Shown piece after piece: positions 1-5,577 of a stretch of DNA of 8,150 nt. Source of the DNA: an uncultured Opitutaceae bacterium. Lineage in GTDB: Bacteria > Verrucomicrobiota > Verrucomicrobiia > Opitutales > Opitutaceae. Every line of letters begins with the position of its first letter. Positions within the stretch are counted from its first letter, which is position 1. A program made the translations under genes and the position numbers. The stretch lies in NCBI GenBank assembly GCA_903885525.1, contig CAISJA010000300.1, forward strand, positions 1-8,150, given 5' to 3'. Below the pieces are notes generated by a model, which saw only the letters and a list, made by a program, of their open reading frames with translations, had not been told where the DNA came from and made no database searches.

Positions 1-690
1 GGCAAGTGCCTTCACGCCGAACACCTCGGTGGCGTAGTGGCCGCAGCAGTAGAGGTTGAGCCGGTGCTCCTGCGCGTAGTTGAACCACTCTTCGCGGAGT
101 TCGCCCGTCACGAGAGTGTCGGCACCGGTGGCCGCGAGGGCCGGCACGGCGCTGTTGCCGCTGCCGGAGCAGAACGCGATCAGCCTCGGGGCGGCGCTGC
201 CGCATTCGATGGCGACCACGCGGGTAAACTGTTCCTCGAGGCGGTTGCGCAGCTGGGCGCGGCGCTGCCGGCTGGCCGCGAGGCAGCCGATGGCCTCGCC
301 CTCGCGTTCGAGAAAGCGGCGCCGCGGGCGGAGGCCGAGCTGGCGGGCGAGCAGCGCGTTGTTGCCCAGTTCGGGGTGCGCATCGAGCGGCAGGTGGGAG
401 GAGTACACGGCGCAGTTGCCGCGGATCAGGGCGGCGTAACGGGCATAGGCGGGACCGGTGAGCGGCTGGACGCCCCCCCAGAAGAGCCCGTGGTGCACGA
501 TCAGGAAATCCACGCCGCCCGCCACGGCCTGTTCAAAGGGCACCTGCCCGGCGTCGACCGCCGCTCCGATCCTGGTCACCCGCCCGTCATTGGCCACCTG
601 CAGGCCGTTCACCGCCCCGGGATAATCCTGGAAGGCGCTGCGGCGGGTGCGCCGGTCGCAGTAGTCGGCGAGGTGTTGGAGCGAGGCCAT
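1..690 (-). CDS. Nif3-like dinuclear metal centre protein (YbgI/DUF34 family), C-terminus cut by window edge
   Basis: Reading the minus strand from the ATG at 690-688 gives 230 open codons to the window edge with no stop. The protein has the family's metal-site signatures: VHHG (His66-His67), SSHLPLDAHPELGNN (Asp103) near the middle, and CGHYATEVFGVKAL (His218, Glu222) near the end. In the family these residues bind two metal ions in a toroidal hexamer. The biochemical role is unsettled; many databases label it 'GTP cyclohydrolase 1 type 2 homolog' on weak grounds. Family members of this short type are about 250 residues, so only some 20-30 residues should be missing to the left. No Shine-Dalgarno precedes the ATG. 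It is divergent from the deaminase gene, with only 84 bp between the two starts. I see no convincing promoter in that gap. The family is clear; the function is not. Confidence 0.9.
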   Translation of the reverse strand, partial: MASLQHLADYCDRRTRRSAFQDYPGAVNGLQVANDGRVTRIGAAVDAGQVPFEQAVAGGVDFLIVHHGLFWGGVQPLTGPAYARYAALIRGNCAVYSSHLPLDAHPELGNNALLARQLGLRPRRRFLEREGEAIGCLAASRQRRAQLRNRLEEQFTRVVAIECGSAAPRLIAFCSGSGNSAVPALAATGADTLVTGELREEWFNYAQEHRLNLYCCGHYATEVFGVKALA

Positions 691-774
691 GGGGCAGGTT
701 GAGTGGTGGGGCTGCCGTGCGCAAGTCGCACCTTCCCCCTTGCCTCCGGCCCGCCCTTGCCCAGCGTCGGGGCC

Positions 775-1250
775 ATGGACGCCGGCTCCCTCACACCGAT
801 CGACCTCATCGCCCGGGCCACCGAGCAATTCCCGCACCGTCCGAGCTGGGACGAGTACTTCATGGCCACGGCCAAGCTGATCGCCTCCCGCTCCAACTGC
901 GAACGGCTCAACGTCGGCTGCGTCGTCGTCACCGGCGGCGAGCGCCGCAACCGCATCGTGGCCGCCGGCTACAACGGCTGGCTGCCCGGCACGCCGCACG
1001 CCTCGCGATGCGCGACGGCCACGAGCAGTCCACCGTCCACGCCGAGCAGAACGCCGTCGCCGATGCCGCCCGCCGCGGCTCCAGTGTCGATGGCTGCACC
1101 GCCTACGTCACACACTACCCCTGCATCCATTGCGCCAAGATCCTCGCCGCCGCCGGCATCGCGGAGATCAAGTACCACGAGGACTACAACAACGACCCCC
1201 TGGTCGGCCCGATCCTTTCCGAGGCGGGTGTCCGCGTGCGCAAACTCTGA
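775..1250 (+). pseudogene. dCMP deaminase, split by a one-base frameshift near 1003-1008
   Basis: The gene would convert dCMP to dUMP, feeding thymidylate synthesis. From ATG 775 the first frame encodes a typical N-terminus (RPSWDEYFMATAKLIASRS, then NCERLNVGCVVV and GYNGWLPGTPHAS) up to codon 1003-1005. The conserved remainder continues in another frame from 1008: MRDGHEQSTVHAEQNA with the zinc-ligand His and catalytic Glu (HAE, 1038-1046), then HYPCIHCAK with the two Cys ligands (1122-1133), and the family-like YHEDYNNDPLVGPIL to the TGA at 1248-1250. Restoring one base between 1003 and 1008 gives a 158-residue protein, the usual length. Both halves are well conserved, so this is either a very recent mutation or a sequencing/assembly error. 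The first frame, read on, stays open into the next gene. The start at 775 lacks a clear Shine-Dalgarno; the ATG upstream at 703 adds non-homologous residues and was not chosen. Confidence 0.85.
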
Positions 1251-1260
1251 ACCACCCGCC

Positions 1261-1265
1261 GGGAG
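1261..1265 (+). promoter_or_regulatory. Shine-Dalgarno-like GGGAG for the YqgE/AlgH gene
   Basis: GGGAG lies 8 bases before the ATG at 1274, in the 23-bp gap after the deaminase stop. It is one of the few plausible ribosome binding sites in the window and supports the start at 1274 over the in-frame ATG at 1130, which lies inside the deaminase gene. Confidence 0.5.
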
Positions 1266-1273
1266 CACCCCCC

Positions 1274-1831
1274 ATGCAGGAACGCCGCGGAAAACACGAG
1301 AGTCTGGCCGGGCAGCTGCTGGTGTCGCATCCGCAGATGCGCGATCCGAATTTTCACCGCTCGGTCATTTTGCTTTCGGCCCATGATCCGGCCAGCGCCC
1401 TCGGGGTGGTGCTGAACCGGCCCCTCGGCCGCACGCTCGGCGCGTACCGCCCGGGATTTGCCCCCGCCCTGCTCGCCGCCCTGCCGCTCTACCAAGGCGG
1501 CCCGGTGGAGCAGGACAAACTGATTTTCGTGGCCTGGCACACCCGCAGCCAGACCGGGGAGTTTGAATTGCAGTTCGGCCTCGAACCGGATCGGGCCGCC
1601 GAGATGGCCGACGTGCCCGGCGTCACCGTCCGGGCCTTTCTCGGTTATGCCGGCTGGGGCGAGGGGCAGCTAGAGAACGAAATGAAGCACCAAACCTGGT
1701 TCGCCGCGCCGGCGGCTCGCTACAATCTGACCGCCGCCGACGGTCCAGGCCTGTGGCGCCTGGTGCTCGGTTCGCTGGACCCCGGGTTGAAACTCTTCGC
1801 CGATGAACCGGATGATCCCGGCCGGAACTGA
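1274..1831 (+). CDS. YqgE/AlgH family protein (UPF0301)
   Basis: This 185-residue protein matches the family along its full length. It opens with LAGQLLVSHPQMRDPNFHRS (residues 11-30), followed by VILLSAHD and ALGVVLNRPLG (about 31-52). The core YQGGPVEQDKLIFV starts at residue 73, the hallmark FLGYAGWGEGQLENE lies at 122-136, and the end is WRLVLGSLDPGLKLFADEPDD (161-181, broken here only for description). The family is a soluble alpha/beta protein. AlgH was named for an effect on alginate genes in Pseudomonas, but its molecular function is unknown, so no specific role should be assigned. It follows the deaminase gene by 23 bp on the same strand, so the two are probably co-transcribed. The open frame extends upstream to 1130, but those residues come from the other frame of the deaminase gene. 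The family assignment is secure. Confidence 0.93.
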   Translation: MQERRGKHESLAGQLLVSHPQMRDPNFHRSVILLSAHDPASALGVVLNRPLGRTLGAYRPGFAPALLAALPLYQGGPVEQDKLIFVAWHTRSQTGEFELQFGLEPDRAAEMADVPGVTVRAFLGYAGWGEGQLENEMKHQTWFAAPAARYNLTAADGPGLWRLVLGSLDPGLKLFADEPDDPGRN

Positions 1832-1853
1832 GCGGTCCGAGCACGCCGGCAGG

Positions 1854-1874
1854 GAGACCGGAAGGCCCGGGCTC
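1854..1874 (+). terminator. Possible hairpin terminator after the YqgE/AlgH gene
   Basis: The arms GAGACCGG (1854-1861) and CCGGGCTC (1867-1874) pair with one A·G mismatch around a 5-base loop, 22 bases after the stop codon. There is no T-tract, so it would have to be factor-dependent or simply a GC-rich hairpin. Confidence 0.25.
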
Positions 1875-1881
1875 CGCGCGG

Positions 1882-1909
1882 GCGCGGACCGGCCACCGGC
1901 GCGGACCGG
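1882..1909. repeat. Direct repeat GCGCGGACCGG x2, 17-bp period
   Basis: GCGCGGACCGG occurs exactly at 1882-1892 and 1899-1909, separated by CCACCG. Each copy contains the odd palindrome CGGACCG, which also appears (as CGGTCCG) at 1833-1839. The repeat lies about 165-195 bp upstream of the predicted start of the amtB transcript, where an enhancer-binding protein could sit, but no known binding consensus is recognised. It may be only GC-rich redundancy. Confidence 0.4.
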
Positions 1910-1977
1910 ATTCTCCCGGACGGGCGGCCAAGCGTGGCGAAATGCGGACGACAGGCGGCGGCCCTCGCGGAAGGCGG

Positions 1978-2016
1978 AATAAAATGCGATAAGTGCTTGA
2001 TAAAAATTGCTATAAA
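1978..2016. promoter_or_regulatory. AT-rich tandem NATAAR array, candidate response-regulator sites
   Basis: In an otherwise very GC-rich leader, four related hexamers follow one another on the plus strand: AATAAA (1978), GATAAG (1988), GATAAA (1999) and TATAAA (2011). Their start-to-start spacings are 10, 11 and 12 bp, about one helical turn each. On the other strand they read TTTATA, TTTATC, CTTATC and TTTATT. These resemble the T-rich direct half-sites reported for KdpE (TTTATA-N5-TTTACA type) and the roughly 10-11 bp spacing of OmpR-family sites. A similar repeat lies before the second amt gene at 6341-6357. The array also overlaps an IHF-like match, so bent DNA is an alternative explanation. 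Confidence 0.45.
1990..2002 (-). promoter_or_regulatory. IHF-like binding site upstream of the sigma-54 promoter
   Basis: Read on the minus strand this is TATCAAGCACTTA, an exact fit to the enterobacterial IHF consensus WATCAANNNNTTR. The A/T-rich stretch lies on the 5' side of WATCAA, as in full IHF sites. It is about 75-85 bp upstream of the predicted start site, the usual place for a bending protein between an enhancer and a sigma-54 promoter. The consensus comes from another phylum, so the fit is suggestive only. Confidence 0.4.
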
Positions 2017-2049
2017 GTATGACAGGGGAGATGTATTTGCCCGTGTTCG

Positions 2050-2065
2050 TGGCATGTCAACTGCT
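2050..2065 (+). promoter_or_regulatory. Sigma-54 (-24/-12) promoter of amtB-glnK
   Basis: TGGCATGTCAACTGCT matches TGGCACG-N4-TTGCW except at two positions, with the required 10-bp spacing between GG (2051-2052) and GC (2063-2064). Transcription would begin near 2076, giving a leader of about 13 bases before the ATG at 2089. Sigma-54 control of glnK/amtB is well established in Proteobacteria, which supports the reading. Confidence 0.72.
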
Positions 2066-2088
2066 GCATTGTCGGCCTCATTCCTGCT

Positions 2089-3438
2089 ATGATTTGTCAC
2101 ACCTCCTCCCCGCGGTGGTGGGCCTGCTTGGGCCTGCTGCTATTCCCCTCCCTTCTCCTTGCGCAAACTCCAGGCGCAGGTGTTCCCGCTCCGGTGGTTG
2201 ATTCCGGCATCACGGCGTGGATGCTCGTTTCCACCACGCTGGTGCTCCTGATGGTGCCCGGGCTCGCCATTTTCTACGGCGGGCTGGTGCGCACCAAGAA
2301 TGTCCTGGGCACCATGATGCATTCCTTCGCCTCCATGGCGGTGGTCGGCGTGATCTGGGCGGTGGTGGGCTATGCCCTGAGCTTCGGGCCGAACGTCCTC
2401 GGCGGCATCATCGGTTGGAACAAGGATTTCGTGCTCCTGCGCGGGTTGGAGGACTCGATCATGCCGGCCGGCGTGCCGGAGTACGTCTTCGCGATGTTCC
2501 AGGGCAAGTTCGCGATCATCACCCCGGCGCTGATCGCCGGGGCCATCGCCGAGCGCGTCACCTTCAAGGGCTGGGTCACCTTCATCGCCCTCTGGATCAT
2601 CCTGGTTTACGCTCCGCTTTGCCACTGGGTCTGGGCCAGCGACGGCTATTTCTACAACCTCGGGGCCAAGGGGGCGATTGATTTCGCCGGTGGCACCGTG
2701 GTGCACATCTCCTCCGGAGTCAGCGGCCTCGTGCTCGCGCTCTACCTCGGGCGCCGCTGGGGCTACCCCAAGCTTTCCACCTCGCCGAACAACCTGACGA
2801 TGGTGCTGCTCGGCGCGGGCCTGCTCTGGGTCGGCTGGTTCGGCTTCAACGCCGGGTCGGCCATCGCCTCCAACCTCGACACCGCCCGGGCGCTCACCGT
2901 CACGCAGGTGGCGGCCGCGACCGGTGCCCTGACCTGGCTCATCATCGAAGCCATCATGCACGGGCGGCCGACCAGTCTCGGCCTCGCCTCCGGTATCCTC
3001 GCCGGTCTCGTGGCCATCACCCCGGCGGCGGGCGTGGTGGCGGTCCCGGGCGCCCTTTGCCTCGGTGCCCTCGCCTCGGTCGGGTGCTACATCATGATCA
3101 TGCTGAAGAACCGGTTCGGCTACGACGATTCGCTCGACGCTTTCGGCGTGCACGGGACGGGCGGCATCATCGGGGCGATCGGCCTGGTGTTCTTCATCCG
3201 CCATTCCTGGTGGGTGGACGCCGGCACGAAGGTGGCCGGCTGGGGCATCGCCCAGCAGCTCCGCGTCCAGCTCACGGCCGTGGGCGCCACCATCGCCTTC
3301 GCCGCGACCATGACCATTTTGCTTGGTTTTCTCGTGGAAAAGACCGTCGGTTTCCGGCTCAAGGAAGCCGACGAAAAGAGCGGCATGGACCACGTCCTGC
3401 ACGGCGAACACGGCTACGGTCTGAGCAATCTCAACTGA
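2089..3438 (+). CDS. amtB: Ammonium transporter, AmtB type, partner of the adjacent PII protein
   Basis: This 449-residue protein is an inner-membrane ammonium channel of the Amt/Mep/Rh family, expected to be a trimer. A signal peptide is visible at residues 1-25 (hydrophobic core about 12-25, then AQ), followed by about 11 membrane segments. Pore residues align with E. coli AmtB: the Phe pair in FQGKF (Phe137, Phe141), Trp182, Asp198 in DFAGGTVVH, the twin histidines His206 and His355 (FGVHG), and WFGFNAGS with Phe253 and Ser257. The C-terminal tail, ending in MDHVLHGEHGYGLSNLN, resembles the E. coli cytoplasmic tail that contacts GlnK. The PII gene starts 10 bp after the stop, so this is an amtB-glnK operon in the reverse of the usual enterobacterial order. 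The ATG at 2089 has no Shine-Dalgarno but gives a proper signal peptide and lies just after the -24/-12 element. Confidence 0.95.
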   Translation: MICHTSSPRWWACLGLLLFPSLLLAQTPGAGVPAPVVDSGITAWMLVSTTLVLLMVPGLAIFYGGLVRTKNVLGTMMHSFASMAVVGVIWAVVGYALSFGPNVLGGIIGWNKDFVLLRGLEDSIMPAGVPEYVFAMFQGKFAIITPALIAGAIAERVTFKGWVTFIALWIILVYAPLCHWVWASDGYFYNLGAKGAIDFAGGTVVHISSGVSGLVLALYLGRRWGYPKLSTSPNNLTMVLLGAGLLWVGWFGFNAGSAIASNLDTARALTVTQVAAATGALTWLIIEAIMHGRPTSLGLASGILAGLVAITPAAGVVAVPGALCLGALASVGCYIMIMLKNRFGYDDSLDAFGVHGTGGIIGAIGLVFFIRHSWWVDAGTKVAGWGIAQQLRVQLTAVGATIAFAATMTILLGFLVEKTVGFRLKEADEKSGMDHVLHGEHGYGLSNLN

Positions 3439-3448
3439 TCCCACTCCC

Positions 3449-3793
3449 ATGAAGCTTATCACCGCCATCATCCGCGAAGAGAAACTCGACGACGTCCGCC
3501 AGGCGTTGATCGACGCCGAGATCGAGCGCATCACCGTCAGTCGCGTGAGCGGCCACGGCCAGCAGCTTGAGATCGAGGTGCAGCGCGGCAAGAAAGTCAT
3601 CCCGAACCTCATTCCGCGCGTGCAGATCGTCATCGCCTGCAACGACGACTACGCGGACGTCACGATCAACGCGATCCTCCGCACGGCCAAGACCGGCCTC
3701 CACGGGTCGGTGGGCGACGGCAAGATCTTCATCCAGGATCTGCCCGAGTGCATCCGCATCCGCACGGGCGAGCGCGGCGGCAAGGCGATCTGA
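3449..3793 (+). CDS. glnK: PII signal transduction protein, GlnK type, without the uridylylated tyrosine
   Basis: This 114-residue cytoplasmic PII protein would form a trimer that senses ATP/ADP and 2-oxoglutarate and blocks AmtB by inserting its T-loop. It begins MKLITAIIREEKLDDVRQAL and ends CIRIRTGERGG, both typical of the family. Gly37 and Gln39 (GHGQQ) of the 2-oxoglutarate site are kept. Departures from E. coli GlnK are clear. The T-loop is one residue shorter and its GAEY is replaced by GKKV, so Tyr51 is Val50. Lys58 is replaced by Arg57 (IPRV). The B-loop TGKIGDGKIF has become TGLHGSVGDGKIF, an insertion of three residues. Regulation by GlnD uridylylation is therefore unlikely. Such Tyr-less PII proteins are known in archaea and some bacteria. 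The ATG at 3449 lacks a Shine-Dalgarno, and translation is probably coupled to amtB. Confidence 0.93.
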   Translation: MKLITAIIREEKLDDVRQALIDAEIERITVSRVSGHGQQLEIEVQRGKKVIPNLIPRVQIVIACNDDYADVTINAILRTAKTGLHGSVGDGKIFIQDLPECIRIRTGERGGKAI

Positions 3794-3821
3794 GCCGCCT
3801 CCGCCGCCTGGTTGCCTGATC

Positions 3822-3848
3822 AAGGGGCGCCGCCGGCCACCCCTTTTT
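3822..3848 (+). terminator. Rho-independent terminator of the amtB-glnK operon
   Basis: AAGGGG (3822-3827) pairs with CCCCTT (3840-3845), and the run TTTTT occupies 3844-3848. A small inner GCC/GGC stem can form within the loop. It lies 28 bases after the PII stop codon and separates the amtB operon from the kinase operon. Confidence 0.75.
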
Positions 3849-3853
3849 CAATG

Positions 3854-3930
3854 CTCCCGGGAGGGGCCCGCGGGGTGCCGGCCTCGGTCCGGTGTATCGG
3901 GCCCGGCGAGGCCGGGCAAAGTCGGGCCCG
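3854..3930. repeat. Cluster of GC-rich palindromes upstream of the kinase promoter
   Basis: Several perfect short palindromes occur here: CTCCCGGGAG (3854-3863), CCCGCGGG (3867-3874), the 7-bp hairpin GCCCGGC-gag-GCCGGGC (3901-3917) and CGGGCCCG (3923-3930). CGGTCCG (3885-3891) also occurs. There is no coding potential. They may be binding sites for the kinase promoter or extra hairpins behind the terminator. GC-rich sequence makes such palindromes common, so no function is assigned. Confidence 0.35.
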
Positions 3931-3933
3931 GGA

Positions 3934-3949
3934 TGGTACGATTGCTGCA
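3934..3949 (+). promoter_or_regulatory. Sigma-54 (-24/-12) promoter of the kinase-regulator operon
   Basis: TGGTACGATTGCTGCA matches TGGCACG-N4-TTGCW except at two positions, with GG at 3935-3936 and GC at 3947-3948 in the exact 10-bp spacing. The start would be near 3960, 21 bases before the ATG at 3981. It uses the same CTGC form of the -12 element as the other two candidate promoters in the window. Confidence 0.65.
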
Positions 3950-3953
3950 TTGA

Positions 3954-3979
3954 GTCGGGCCGGCTTCGGCCGGCGCGAC
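3954..3979. promoter_or_regulatory. Long inverted repeat over the predicted start site, directly before the kinase ATG
   Basis: Arms GTCGgGCCGGC (3954-3964) and GCCGGCgCGAC (3969-3979) are complementary except for one central G·G and enclose TTCG, which gives the very stable C(UUCG)G tetraloop form in RNA. It ends one base before the ATG at 3981. If transcription starts near 3960, most of the left arm is not transcribed, and the element would act as a DNA operator. A transcript from further upstream would instead hide the start codon in a hairpin. Confidence 0.55.
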
Positions 3980-3980
3980 C

Positions 3981-5573
3981 ATGCTGCCCCCCACCATCCT
4001 GTCCCCCTTGCCACCTCTCGGCGGAGAAAGCCTCCGGGCCGGGCCGGCATTGGGCGCGGGGGCCGGCGCGGCGGAGTGGGAAACGGCGATCCCTTCCCTC
4101 GCCGGGGAATACCTCGGCGTGCTGGGCGTGGTGGCAGCCGTCACCGTGGCCGGGTGCCTGCTGCCGCTTTCCTACCGGTCGCTGGGTTATGTCTATTTGC
4201 TGACGGTGCTCCTGCTGGGAGTGCGGGTGGGACGCGGTCCGACCCTGTGCGCGGTGATCAGCAGCGCCCTGATTTGGAACTACGTCTTCATACCGCCCCG
4301 GTTCTCCCTGCGCATTCTGGACTGGGATGATGGCGTACACTTGGGGGCGTTTTTGTTGGTCGCGCTGATCGCCGGCCACCTCACCACGCAGTTTCGGGCG
4401 CGGGAGCGGTCCGGCCAGCGGCGCGAGAAACAGGCCAACGCGCTGCTCCAACTGGCCCGGGCCGTGGCCGGGACGGCCTCGCTCCCGGAAGCGATTGAAA
4501 CCGCCTTGCGCCATACCGACGGGCTGATGGGGACGAGCACCACCCTGCTCCTGACCGGCACGGGGGGCGCGTTGGAGCCGTATTCTCCGGGCACCCCGGC
4601 ACTCCCGGAGGCGGAGCGGGTGTTCGCGGAGGTGATCTGCCGGCATGCCGGGTCGGCCGCGGAGTCCGCCGCGGAGCTTTCACCCGGGGGGCGGTGGCAC
4701 TTTCCCCTGCTGCGGGGCGGGGTCGGCTTCGGGGTGTTTGTGGTTGCCCTGCCGGCGAGGTGCAGCCGCCTGGCGTCCGAACGCCAGGCCCTCCTGAAAG
4801 GCCTGGCCGAGCAAATCGGGCTGCTGATCGAGCGCGAGCACCTGCTCGCGCGCCAGCGCCCGGCCGAGGCCAACCAGCTTCACGGTGCCCTGCTCAACAG
4901 CGTCTCGCACGAGTTGAAGACACCCTTGGCGATCCTGCGCTCGGCCGGGGACAAGCTCGCGGCCGCGGAGACGGGAGCATCGGCTGCATGGATCCAGGAA
5001 ATCCGCGCCGCCACCCAGCGGCTGGACCGGCTGGTGGGCAATCTGCTCAGCCAGACCCGGCTGCAGTCGGGGGCGCTCAAACCGCTGCCGGACTGGTGCG
5101 ATGTCCGGGACATCGTCCAGTCCGCGCGGCGTTCCCTCGACAACTCCCTCTCCGGCCATCCCCTGCGGGTGGATCTGCCGTCCTCCTTGCCCCTGATCTG
5201 GGCCGATGCTCCGCTGATGGAACACGTTTTTTCCAATCTGCTGCTGAATGCCGCGCTGCATACGCCGCCCGGCTGCCCGATCGAGATCGGGGCGCGACGG
5301 GAGACGACCGACGGCCGCGGGCGGATCCTGATTTGGGTCTCCGACCATGGTCCCGGACTGCCGCCGGAACTGCACGGCACCCTCTTCCGGCAATTTCACC
5401 GGGGGCCGGCCGCCCGGGCCGGAGGCCTGGGGCTGGGGCTCTCCATCGTCCGGGGATTTGCCCTCGCCCACGGCGGGGATGTCGTGGCCTGCAACAATCC
5501 CGGGGGCGGCGCCCGGTTTACCGTCTCGTTGCCAGACGTCAGGAACGAGTGCGGGCCCGCCGAGGACGCCTGA
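3981..5573 (+). CDS. KdpD-like membrane sensor histidine kinase lacking the KdpD/Usp N-terminal domains
   Basis: This 530-residue protein is a sensor kinase that would phosphorylate the response regulator encoded 4 bp downstream. Residues 1-43 are low-complexity. Four closely spaced membrane segments follow (about 45-63, 68-82, 86-102, 119-136), and the motif WNYVFIPPRFSL is typical of the DUF4118 region of KdpD. A GAF-like cytoplasmic segment (about 150-285) leads to the H-box SVSHELKTPLAIL with phospho-accepting His310. The ATPase part has the N-box NLLLNAALHTP (Asn423), DHGPGL (455-460) and GGLGLGLSIV (481-490). E. coli KdpD is nearly 900 residues; its cytoplasmic KdpD and Usp domains are absent here. 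No kdpFABC genes are nearby, so the signal may not be potassium. Its ATG has no Shine-Dalgarno and directly follows a strong inverted repeat. Histidine-kinase identity is certain; the KdpD-like label is strong. Confidence 0.92.
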   Translation: MLPPTILSPLPPLGGESLRAGPALGAGAGAAEWETAIPSLAGEYLGVLGVVAAVTVAGCLLPLSYRSLGYVYLLTVLLLGVRVGRGPTLCAVISSALIWNYVFIPPRFSLRILDWDDGVHLGAFLLVALIAGHLTTQFRARERSGQRREKQANALLQLARAVAGTASLPEAIETALRHTDGLMGTSTTLLLTGTGGALEPYSPGTPALPEAERVFAEVICRHAGSAAESAAELSPGGRWHFPLLRGGVGFGVFVVALPARCSRLASERQALLKGLAEQIGLLIEREHLLARQRPAEANQLHGALLNSVSHELKTPLAILRSAGDKLAAAETGASAAWIQEIRAATQRLDRLVGNLLSQTRLQSGALKPLPDWCDVRDIVQSARRSLDNSLSGHPLRVDLPSSLPLIWADAPLMEHVFSNLLLNAALHTPPGCPIEIGARRETTDGRGRILIWVSDHGPGLPPELHGTLFRQFHRGPAARAGGLGLGLSIVRGFALAHGGDVVACNNPGGGARFTVSLPDVRNECGPAEDA

Positions 5574-5577
5574 CACC

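Noticed and set aside
37..702. 221-codon plus-strand open frame opposite the Nif3-like gene
   Set aside because: The minus strand carries all the Nif3 motifs; the plus-strand product is Ala/Gly/Arg-rich without recognisable features.
1003..1010. Programmed -1 ribosomal frameshift in the deaminase gene
   Set aside because: No slippery heptamer or clear downstream pseudoknot, and this enzyme family is not known to use one.
1997..2036. Sigma-70 promoter in the AT-rich island (TTGATA, TTGCTA, TATAAA)
   Set aside because: No -35/-10 pair with 16-18 bp spacing fits well; the elements are better explained by the helically spaced repeats. A weak sigma-70 promoter is not excluded.
2019..2201. 60-codon open frame overlapping the amtB start
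   Set aside because: Its ATG lies before the sigma-54 element, the product lacks features, and it overlaps the signal-peptide coding part of amtB in another frame.
2140..3642. 500-codon open frame on the minus strand opposite amtB-glnK
   Set aside because: It mirrors codon bias of the real genes: rich in His, Asp, Gly and Arg, no domain recognised, and it spans two well-identified plus-strand genes and their gap.
5347..5577. Upstream extension of the response regulator
   Set aside because: It overlaps the end of the kinase in another frame; the receiver domain begins precisely after the ATG at 5578.
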